The notes beneath the pieces were generated by a model, which was not told where the DNA came from, did no database searches, and saw only the letters and a list, made by a program, of their open reading frames with translations. The position numbers and the translations under genes are program-made. From JAUVZF01 sp964539385 (GTDB lineage: Bacteria > Planctomycetota > Phycisphaerae > FEN-1346), in NCBI GenBank assembly GCA_964539385.1, contig CAZIJC010000006.1, positions 1 to 64,000 of the forward strand: a stretch of DNA of 64,000 nucleotides. The letters are read 5' to 3'. Shown here piece by piece: positions 15,133 to 21,463 of this stretch (position 1 is its first letter; the number at the start of each line of letters is the position of its first letter).

Positions 15133-16575
15133 TCACAGGTTAATCTCGTCCTCGACGCCGGCGGCGCCGGTGTTGGCATCGAGAATGGGCGCCACGTGCT
15201 CCCGCAGGAACTCATCGACCTGCTGGGGTGCGCGGCCGATGAAGCGTGCGGGCTCCAGTTCGGCGTCGATGTCGACTTTGGCGAAGGCGGGGTCGCTTTT
15301 CAGGCGCTCGAGCAGGTCGTTCTCGCCGCCTTCAACCTTGACGTTGCGCGCAGCGTCGTGGCTGTGTCGGCGGATGGCCTCGTGGAGGGTCTGGCGGTCG
15401 CCGCCCGCCTTGACGGCGGCCATCAGGACGTTCTCGGTGGCCATGAACGGCAGTTCCGCCGCAATGTGCCGCGCGATCATCTTCGGATACACCACCAGCC
15501 CTTCGACGATGTTCTGGTACAGCCTCAGGATGCCGTCGGCCGCCAGGAACCCTTCCCCCAGGACGATGCGGCGTGCGGCCGAGTCATCGAGGGTGCGTTC
15601 GAGCCACTGCTCGGCGGCCGTCGCGGCGGCGGCGGGGGCCAGGTGGATGAGTACGCGCGCCAGGCCCGTCATCCGCTCGGACCGCATCGGGTTCCGCTTG
15701 TAGGCCATGGCCGAGGAGCCGACCTGGGAGGTCTCGAACGGCTCCTCCATCTCCTTCTGGTTCGCCAGCAGCCGCAGGTCGTTGGCGAACTTGTGGGCGC
15801 TCTGGGCGATGCCCGAAAGCACCGCCAGGATCTGCGAATCGACCTTCCGCGTGTAGGTCTGGCCGGTGACCGGCTGGACCTCGGCAAAGCCCATCTTCCC
15901 GGCCACCATCTGTTCGAGGCGTTTGACCTTCTCGTGGTCGCCCTCGAACAGACGCAGGAACGAGGCTTGCGTGCCGGTGGTGCCCTTGATGCCGCGGAAC
16001 TTCAGGCCCGTGCGCGCGGCCTCGACGGCCTCGTAATCCATCACGAGGTCCCACAGCCACAGGCACGCCCGCTTGCCGACGGTCGTGAGTTGCGCCGGCT
16101 GATAGTGCGTGAACCCGAGCGTGGCAAGAGCCTTGTGCTCGTCGGCAAAGCGGGCCAGGCGCTCGATGGCCGCAACGAGCCGCTGGGCCAGGACGCCAAG
16201 GCCGCCCCGGATGGCCACCAAGTCGGCGTTGTCTCCGACGTCGCACGAGGTGGCGCCCAGGTGGATAATGGGCCGGGCCGCCGGGCATTGCTCGCCGAAA
16301 GCGTGGACGTGGGCCATGACATCGTGCCGCAACTCGTGCTCCAACTCCATCGCCCGCTCGAAGTTGACGCCGTCGGCGTGGGCGCGCATTTGGCTGAGTT
16401 GCTCGTCGGTAATAGAGAGGCCGAGTTCCTTCTGGGCCTCGGCCAAGGCGATCCAGAGCCGCCGCCACGTTCGCACCTTGGCGGCCGGACTGAAAAAGCG
16501 CGCCATCCGCTCGCCGGCGTAGCGCGAGACCAGGGGCGAAGAGAACCGCTCGTAGGACCCGGCGTCAGCGCTCAT
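15133..16575 (-). CDS. purB: Adenylosuccinate lyase
   Basis: A 480-residue lyase of the fumarase/aspartase superfamily. The signature loop GSSAMAYKRNPMRSERM lies near residues 283-299, and the substrate-binding segments HLGATSCDVGDNAD and GTTGTQASFLRLF are recognisable. It releases fumarate from SAICAR and from adenylosuccinate in purine synthesis. The protein is longer than the roughly 430-residue short type and resembles the eukaryote-like or clostridial form. ATG 16575 is immediately downstream of a short spacer with no clear operon partner. Its last 32 codons are duplicated at 14371. Confidence 0.93.
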   Translation of the reverse strand: MSADAGSYERFSSPLVSRYAGERMARFFSPAAKVRTWRRLWIALAEAQKELGLSITDEQLSQMRAHADGVNFERAMELEHELRHDVMAHVHAFGEQCPAARPIIHLGATSCDVGDNADLVAIRGGLGVLAQRLVAAIERLARFADEHKALATLGFTHYQPAQLTTVGKRACLWLWDLVMDYEAVEAARTGLKFRGIKGTTGTQASFLRLFEGDHEKVKRLEQMVAGKMGFAEVQPVTGQTYTRKVDSQILAVLSGIAQSAHKFANDLRLLANQKEMEEPFETSQVGSSAMAYKRNPMRSERMTGLARVLIHLAPAAAATAAEQWLERTLDDSAARRIVLGEGFLAADGILRLYQNIVEGLVVYPKMIARHIAAELPFMATENVLMAAVKAGGDRQTLHEAIRRHSHDAARNVKVEGGENDLLERLKSDPAFAKVDIDAELEPARFIGRAPQQVDEFLREHVAPILDANTGAAGVEDEINL

Positions 16576-16691
16576 GGTTGGCTCCCATCGGTTCCGCTTT
16601 CACGGCCCCAGTATAGCACCGGTCCACCCCGTCCGCCACCGTTACCGCCGGGCCGGCTCCGTCCGACTGCCGCCAGAGGCATCGTTCGCGC

Positions 16692-16717
16692 AAAAAAAGG
16701 GGCCGCAACATGCGGCC
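16692..16717 (-). terminator. Rho-independent terminator
   Basis: On the minus strand GGCCGCA/TGT/TGCGGCC is followed by CC and seven T. It lies 26 bp after the stop of the HTH/receiver-like gene and fits an intrinsic terminator well. Confidence 0.82.
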
Positions 16718-16743
16718 TCGGAAAACGCTCACACCCGCGCGAC

Positions 16744-17313
16744 TCAAGCGACGATGTTCGTGGCCTCCTCAATCACACGGACCACGCTGGCCAGATGGTA
16801 CGGCTTGGCGAGGCACGAATCGAAGCCTTCGCTCCTGCGCTGCTTCACCAGGTCCTCGTTGAGTTCCTCTTCGACGGCCACGACCTGCGTCGCAACGAGT
16901 TCCGGATCCGACCGCAGGGCCAGCCGCATCTGGCGGGCCTTGACACCCGGCACCGAGGTATCGAGCAGCAAGACGTGCGGCCGCGTCTGGCGTGCCAGCA
17001 GCCCCGCCTCGAACACGCCTGTGGCCACCCGGACCTCGTAATCGAAGCCGCTCTCCAGCGCCACGCGCAGGGCGTCGGCAGCCTCGTAGTCGCGATTGAC
17101 CAGCAGAACACGCGTGACGGCGCCGTCGAGGCCGCGAAGGGGGATACCGTGGGCCCTCATAAAACGCACGAGGGACTCACGGGGAATCCGACGATCCCGC
17201 GAGCCCGGTATCTTGAATCCGCGTAACTGGCCTGCATCAAACCACTTGGAAACGGTCCGCGGCGCGACGCCACAGATACGCGCCACCTCCCCCGTCGTAA
17301 GAACTTCCTTCAT
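16744..17313 (-). CDS. HTH (excisionase/MerR-type) regulator with a receiver-like domain
   Basis: A 189-residue protein. Residues 5-55 are a winged helix of the BldC/excisionase type (LTTGEVARICGVAPRTVSKW, with wing GFKIPGSRDRRIPRESLVRF). Residues 68-185 resemble a response-regulator receiver: VLLVNRDYEAADALR, HVLLLDTSVPG (a candidate phosphoacceptor Asp) and CLAKPYHLASVV (the conserved Lys-Pro). The first strand has Asn-Arg-Asp where receivers have paired acids, so phosphorylation is uncertain. The order DNA-binding first, receiver second is opposite to classical regulators. Two palindromes sit directly at the start codon, suggesting self-regulation. It has its own intrinsic terminator and is probably monocistronic. 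Confidence 0.8.
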   Translation of the reverse strand: MKEVLTTGEVARICGVAPRTVSKWFDAGQLRGFKIPGSRDRRIPRESLVRFMRAHGIPLRGLDGAVTRVLLVNRDYEAADALRVALESGFDYEVRVATGVFEAGLLARQTRPHVLLLDTSVPGVKARQMRLALRSDPELVATQVVAVEEELNEDLVKQRRSEGFDSCLAKPYHLASVVRVIEEATNIVA

Positions 17314-17359
17314 CGCACTACCCCCAGTGCGAAGAAACCCCTCGCACTACTCCTTGCGA
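17313..17359 (-). promoter_or_regulatory. Two palindromic sites at the start of the HTH/receiver gene
   Basis: On the plus strand TCGCACT/ACCCCC/AGTGCGA spans 17313-17332 and TCGCA/CTACTCCT/TGCGA spans 17342-17359. The first abuts the ATG, and on the mRNA its loop contains the only Shine-Dalgarno-like run (GGGGGU). It could be a pair of protein operators or an RNA hairpin that hides the ribosome-binding site. Confidence 0.6.
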
Positions 17360-17581
17360 ATACTTCAACAACCCCCGGTCACAAAACAGGCAACGCAACT
17401 ATACCACAAAAACCGCCCGCCGTCAAATCGGTGAGCGAAAAGGCGTGAATTTTGCCCCCGTTTCGCCCCTACACACCGCACATCTTGCCTATCTTAACAC
17501 CCTCCGGGGCAAAAAGTGCGCGCCGCCGCTGCCGCCGAACGCGCCGCCTGGGATAACCAGGTCACAGGGAATGCGGCAATC

Positions 17582-17872
17582 TCAGGTCAGACCGAGGCGT
17601 TGGCGGACTTCGCCGGCGCCCAGGCCGCGGACCAGCAACACCTTCCGGGGACGCGCGCCGCCACGGAGGATCTCGACGTCGGAGGTTCTCACGGCCAGCG
17701 CCTTGGCCAGCAGCGCGACCACCGCCTGGTTGGCGACGCCCTTCTCGGGAGGTTGGCGGACCGCCACTTTCAGCCGCTCGCCCAGCGGACCGACGATGCG
17801 CTGGCGCGACGCACCGGGCACGACCTTGACGGCCACCACGGCGCCGTCGGCGTGAGGTCGAACGATAGGCAT
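17582..17872 (-). CDS. DUF167 (YggU family) protein
   Basis: A 96-residue protein with the DUF167 core: VAVKVVPGASRQRIVG (residues 13-28), LKVAVRQPPEKGVANQAVVA (residues 35-54) and VEILRGGARPRKVLLVRG. This small alpha/beta cytoplasmic family has no established biochemical role. I begin it at ATG 17872; a GTG at 17896 lies in a REP palindrome and would add eight atypical residues. Upstream on the same strand is a zincin-like metallopeptidase gene, separated by about 65 bp containing the REP. Confidence 0.85.
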   Translation of the reverse strand: MPIVRPHADGAVVAVKVVPGASRQRIVGPLGERLKVAVRQPPEKGVANQAVVALLAKALAVRTSDVEILRGGARPRKVLLVRGLGAGEVRQRLGLT

Positions 17873-17888
17873 GAAGGGCTGACTCCCT

Positions 17889-17917
17889 AACGGCACGCGC
17901 CCGTACGGGCGGCTAAC
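17889..17917 (-). repeat. REP palindrome, CCCGTACGGG stem variant
   Basis: Minus orientation: GTTAGCCGC, CCGTACGG, GCGCGTGCCGTT. The stem sequence is different from the GGGGCTTGCCCC type, but the outer flanks are the same. Lies between the metallopeptidase and DUF167 genes. Confidence 0.85.
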
Positions 17918-17938
17918 TCAACGCGACACGCGCAACCA

Positions 17939-18328
17939 TCAACCATAATCGATGCGACGCAACTCGGCTTCGCTCAGGCCGAAATGGTGGCCGATCTCGT
18001 GCAGGACGGTCTTGCGAACCAGGGCCCGGACGGTAGCGTCGAGATCGCCGTCCGGACACTCGGCGCGGGCCTTCGCCAGAATCGGTTCCCGATAGATCAC
18101 AATCTCGTCCGGCAGCACGTTGCCGTATCGCGTGGTCCGCCGCGTCTGAGGGATGCCTCGGTAGAGTCCCAGGAGCGTCCCGCGCCCGGCGAGGCCCATG
18201 TCCCGCAACGTCCGGGCCGACGGCGCGGCCGCCGCCACCACGTCCACGTTCTCGAGGCGCGTGGCGAACTCCGCCGGCAGGCCGTCCACGGCCTCGTTGA
18301 CCAATTCGTCGAAACGGTCGTCGTCCAT
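17939..18328 (-). CDS. Metallopeptidase family protein (zincin-like)
   Basis: A 129-residue protein of the small zincin-like family (formerly DUF1025). The motif HEIGHHFGLSE (HExxH plus a downstream Glu) is near the C-terminus at about residues 113-123, and the preceding GLYRGIPQTRR and NVLPDEIVIYREPI segments are characteristic. Zn2+ binding through the two His is expected; no substrate is known. ATG 18328 gives the normal length for this family, and the longer open frame upstream has no homology-like content. The divergent methyltransferase starts 148 bp away. Confidence 0.88.
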   Translation of the reverse strand: MDDDRFDELVNEAVDGLPAEFATRLENVDVVAAAAPSARTLRDMGLAGRGTLLGLYRGIPQTRRTTRYGNVLPDEIVIYREPILAKARAECPDGDLDATVRALVRKTVLHEIGHHFGLSEAELRRIDYG

Positions 18329-18475
18329 GCGTGCCCTCCGCCACGGCCGTTGGCTCACTCGCCCGATAGTATCGCCTGCAGCCCGCGCGTGCAACCCGCG
18401 CGCTGCGGCTGCCGCCCTGGACACGCCGCCGGCCGGGCCGTATGCTAAAGGCGAACGCACGGCAGGGGCGGCGTC

Positions 18476-19228
18476 ATGCCATCCTGGTACGACCGGTTCT
18501 TCAGCGGCCTCTACTCGCGCGTCCTCGCCAACCAGTTCGACGAGGGGGAGAGCCTGCGGCAGGCGCGCCTGGTCAAGCGGCTGCTCAAGGTCCGCCAAGG
18601 AGTCCGCGTCCTGGACATCCCCTGCGGGCAGGGCCGGCTGACCGTTCCCCTTGCCCGGATGGGACTCGACATGACCGGCGTGGACCTGACGCCTGCCTAC
18701 GTGCGGAAGGCCCGGCGACTGGCCCGGCACGAAGGGCTCGCCATCCGGTTCCTCTGCCGCGACATGCGCCGGATCACGTTTGACGGCGAGTTCGACGGCG
18801 CCTTCAACTGGTTCAGCAGTTTCGGCTACTTCTCCGACGCCGACGACCTCGCGTTTCTGGAGCGGGTCCTGGCGGCCCTGAGGCCCGGGGGCCGGTTCCT
18901 CCTCGACATGATCAACAAGTCCTTTGTCCTGGCCCACTTGCGCCCGGTGTTTCACCACACCTTCGGCGGCGTGGACGTCCGCATCCGCAACCGCTACGAC
19001 GCCCAAACGAGCCGCGTGTACGGCACCTGGACCTTCCGCAAAGGCGAGGCCGTGGAACGCCATCGGACATGCAACCGGCTCTACAACGGGCGCGAGATGC
19101 GGCAGGTCCTTCGGCGGGCGGGGTTTCGCGACGTGACACTCTTCGGCTGGCCGCCCCTCGGCCGCCTGACGCGCCACTCCCGGCGCCTCATCGCCATCGC
19201 CCGGCGACCGCGCGATCAGACCACGTAA
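18476..19228 (+). CDS. Class I SAM-dependent methyltransferase
   Basis: A 250-residue methyltransferase. Motif I is VRVLDIPCGQGRLTVPLA (residues 43-60), followed by the acidic ribose-binding loop MTGVDLTPAYV, motif II-like FDGAFNWFSSFGYFSD and LRPGGRFLLDMIN. The C-terminal part has a beta-strand set (VYGTWTFRKGEAVERH) seen in small-molecule methyltransferases that act on ubiquinone-like or sugar substrates, but the substrate is not evident. ATG 18476 is preceded by GGGGCGGCGTC, a weak ribosome site. It stands alone upstream of the rpsP operon. Confidence 0.85.
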   Translation: MPSWYDRFFSGLYSRVLANQFDEGESLRQARLVKRLLKVRQGVRVLDIPCGQGRLTVPLARMGLDMTGVDLTPAYVRKARRLARHEGLAIRFLCRDMRRITFDGEFDGAFNWFSSFGYFSDADDLAFLERVLAALRPGGRFLLDMINKSFVLAHLRPVFHHTFGGVDVRIRNRYDAQTSRVYGTWTFRKGEAVERHRTCNRLYNGREMRQVLRRAGFRDVTLFGWPPLGRLTRHSRRLIAIARRPRDQTT

Positions 19229-19249
19229 CGCTTGAGCACGCCGGTTCCC

Positions 19250-19277
19250 GCGCGGTGGCTCTCCTGGGCCACCGCGC
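19250..19277. repeat. Palindrome GCGCGGTGGCTCTCC, half of the paired element
   Basis: GCGCGGTGGC/TCTCCTGG/GCCACCGCGC. Matches the first palindrome of the elements at 2056 and 23828, including the TCTCC loop, but the second palindrome is absent. Confidence 0.65.
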
Positions 19278-19449
19278 CCGAGAGCGGCCGAAACGCCGCG
19301 GCTCGGGGTCGCGGCGAGCGCACGCACCGAGACCGCCAACGCCGATTTTGCGCTTGCCAACCACCCCATGCGTGCCTACACTACGCCGCTTTCCAAGCAG
19401 CCGACTCCGGGGCCATGGCAATCGGACCCAACGGAAGGAGCCATCGAAC

Positions 19450-20091
19450 GTGGCGGTACGCATTCGGTTGAAACGGCTGGGACGGGCTCACCGGGCCTTC
19501 TGGCGTATCTGCGCCACCGACAAGCGCGCGGCACGCGATGGGCGCGTCATCGAGGAACTCGGCCACTACGACCCGCTCCTCAGGGACGAGGACAAGGTCA
19601 AGATCCACCGCGAGCGCGTCGTCCACTGGCTCAAAGCCGGGGCCAGCCCGTCCAAGACGGTCACGGAACTGCTCGCCCACCTGGGCCTCGACGCCAAAGG
19701 CAATGAGGTTCCGCCCCGGCCCTGGAAGAAGAAAAAGAAGGGCCCGCCGCCCAAGGCCGCCGAACGCCTGGCGGCCGAGAAGGCCAAGCCCAAAGAGGAA
19801 GCCCCGCCCGAGGAAGAGAAACCCGAGGCCGCGCAAGAGGCGACCGCGGCCACGGAAGAGGTAGCCCCGCCCGCGGAAGAGGCGGCCCCGGTCCTCGACG
19901 AGACCCCGCCAGAGGCGGAAGCCGAAGCGCCCGAAACACCGCCCGACGAGCCCGCGGCCGAGGCCCAACCCGACGAGCAACAGCCGGCCGAGGCGGCCGA
20001 AGGCCGGTCCGACCAGGCCGAGTCCCCTGAACCAGACGCCGCATCCCAGGCCCAACAGAACGAACCGAGCGAGGAGGACGCGCCCGAATAG
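19450..20091 (+). CDS. rpsP: 30S ribosomal protein S16 with long acidic C-terminal extension
   Basis: The first 85 or so residues are S16: VAVRIRLKRLGRAHRAFWRI, then IEELGHYDPL and VHWLKAGASPSKTV. It binds 16S rRNA in the small subunit. It starts with GTG 19450, supported by AAGGAG 10 bases upstream. The normal protein ends near residue 90; here about 125 more residues follow, first a Lys cluster (PWKKKKKGPPPKAA) then repetitive Glu/Ala/Pro sequence such as EEAPPEEEKPEAAQE. Similar tails are known from other planctomycete S16 proteins. Gene order rpsP-trmD-rplS is the conserved bacterial arrangement; spacing to trmD is 31 bp. Confidence 0.93.
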   Translation: MAVRIRLKRLGRAHRAFWRICATDKRAARDGRVIEELGHYDPLLRDEDKVKIHRERVVHWLKAGASPSKTVTELLAHLGLDAKGNEVPPRPWKKKKKGPPPKAAERLAAEKAKPKEEAPPEEEKPEAAQEATAATEEVAPPAEEAAPVLDETPPEAEAEAPETPPDEPAAEAQPDEQQPAEAAEGRSDQAESPEPDAASQAQQNEPSEEDAPE

Positions 20092-20122
20092 CCGCTCGCG
20101 AGGGCCCGACGCGAGGTGCAAC

Positions 20123-20836
20123 ATGGCGCTGCGGCTGGACGTCATCACGCTTTTCCCCGACGCCTTCAGCAGCATCCTCGCCTCAAGCATCGTCGGACGG
20201 GCACTGCGGGAAGGCCGCGTCGAGGTCATCCTGACGGACCTCCGGGATTTCGCAGCGGACGCGCGCGGCACGGTGGACGACAAGCCGTTCGGCGGCGGGC
20301 CCGGCATGGTGCTCCTGTGCGAGCCCCTCTTTCGGGCGGTCGAGCACGTGCAGCGGCTCGGCGAGACGCCGGGGCACGTGGTGCTGCTCACGCCGCAGGG
20401 CGAGCGCCTCGCGCAGGCTCGGGTCCGGGACCTGTCGGCCCGGGCGCGGTTGATTCTGGTTTGCGGGCACTACGAGGGGTTTGACGAACGAATCCGGACG
20501 CTGGCGGACGCCGAGATTTCCGTCGGCGACTACGTGCTGACGGGCGGCGAGCTGCCCGCGATGGTCGTTATCGACGCCGTGACGCGGTTGCTTCCCGGCG
20601 TCCTGGGTGCTGAGGACGGCACCCGCGAGGAGAGTTTCAGCGAGGCCGTCGCGGACGGCGGTTTGGAGTATCCGCAGTACACCCGTCCGCGGGAGTTTCG
20701 CGGCATGGCCGTCCCCGAGGTGCTGCTTTCGGGCAACCATGCCGACATCGCCCGGTGGCGAGAGGAGCAGGCCCTGGCTCGCACCCGGCAGCGCCGCAGC
20801 GACTTGCTGGAAGAGCCAGCGCCGGAGGAACCGTAA
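20123..20836 (+). CDS. trmD: tRNA (guanine-37-N1)-methyltransferase
   Basis: A 237-residue SPOUT methyltransferase that methylates G37 next to the anticodon to prevent frameshifting. It begins RLDVITLFPDAFSS and has the knotted SAM site with LTPQGERLAQ, LVCGHYEGFDERI, DYVLTGGELPAMVVIDAV and the C-terminal VPEVLLSGNHADIARWR. The length and order of motifs are normal. It is in the rpsP operon. A REP palindrome starts 5 bases after its stop and separates it from rplS. Confidence 0.96.
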   Translation: MALRLDVITLFPDAFSSILASSIVGRALREGRVEVILTDLRDFAADARGTVDDKPFGGGPGMVLLCEPLFRAVEHVQRLGETPGHVVLLTPQGERLAQARVRDLSARARLILVCGHYEGFDERIRTLADAEISVGDYVLTGGELPAMVVIDAVTRLLPGVLGAEDGTREESFSEAVADGGLEYPQYTRPREFRGMAVPEVLLSGNHADIARWREEQALARTRQRRSDLLEEPAPEEP

Positions 20837-20840
20837 GCCG

Positions 20841-20874
20841 TGTTAGCCGCGGGACTTGTCCCGCGCGTGCCGTT
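20841..20874 (+). repeat. REP palindrome inside the rpsP-trmD-rplS operon
   Basis: TGTTAGCCGC, stem GGGACTTGTCCC, GCGCGTGCCGTT. Its stem has an A:T pair where the majority type has G:C, and pairing is preserved. It occupies nearly all of the trmD-rplS gap. Confidence 0.9.
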
Positions 20875-20890
20875 CACGAAAGGCAGAACC

Positions 20891-21382
20891 ATGAGGAAGG
20901 CAGCCATTGAGCGTGTTGAGGCCGAGTACCTGATCCAGGATCGGCCCGTCTTCTATATCGGCGACACGGTCGATATAGGGGTCCGCATCCGCGAAGGGGA
21001 GAAGGAGCGGACCCAGGTGTTCACGGGTGTGGTGATCGCGCGGCGGGGCGTCGGGAGCGCCGAGACGTTCACGATCCGCCGCATCGTCGCCGGCGAGGGC
21101 GTCGAACGGACCTTCCCGCTGCATTCGCCGTCGGTGGCGTTCATCCGTACCGTTCGCTCCGGCAAGGTCCGACGGGCGAAACTGCATTACCTCCGGGATC
21201 GGGTCGGCAAGGCCACTCGCCTCGCGGAGGTCCGCCGCGATGTCGGTGACGCACGCCGGGCCAAGGCTGCGGACACCGAGGCCGGGGCGGAGCCCGCCGA
21301 CCAGGCTGCGGACGATGGCGCCCCTGCCGGCACAGCCGAGGGCGCCGATGAATCCGACAACGCCGCACAGAAAGACGAGTAA
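20891..21382 (+). CDS. rplS: 50S ribosomal protein L19
   Basis: A 163-residue protein. Residues 1-113 are L19: FYIGDTVDIGVRIREGEKER, FTGVVIARRG, TFTIRRI and GVERTFPLHSPSV, ending near RRAKLHYLRDRVGKATRL. L19 lies at the interface of the ribosomal subunits. A tail of about 50 residues rich in Ala, Asp and Glu (AADTEAGAEPADQAADD) follows, like the S16 tail. ATG 20891 is chosen because the L19 sequence starts there; the upstream in-frame codons are REP sequence. Confidence 0.95.
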   Translation: MRKAAIERVEAEYLIQDRPVFYIGDTVDIGVRIREGEKERTQVFTGVVIARRGVGSAETFTIRRIVAGEGVERTFPLHSPSVAFIRTVRSGKVRRAKLHYLRDRVGKATRLAEVRRDVGDARRAKAADTEAGAEPADQAADDGAPAGTAEGADESDNAAQKDE

Positions 21383-21411
21383 CGCACCCCAGCGTTCTGG
21401 TTGCCGTTTCC

Positions 21412-21437
21412 GGTGCCCGCCGCTTGCGGCGGGCACC
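21412..21437. repeat. Perfect hairpin GGTGCCCGCCGC/TT/GCGGCGGGCACC
   Basis: A 12-bp perfect stem with a TT loop, 30 bp after rplS and 27 bp before the ABC transporter gene. It has no following T run, so it could be a Rho-linked pause, an mRNA stabiliser, or another extragenic palindrome. Confidence 0.65.
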
Positions 21438-21463
21438 GCCGTATGGCAGGATCGGGGCACGGC

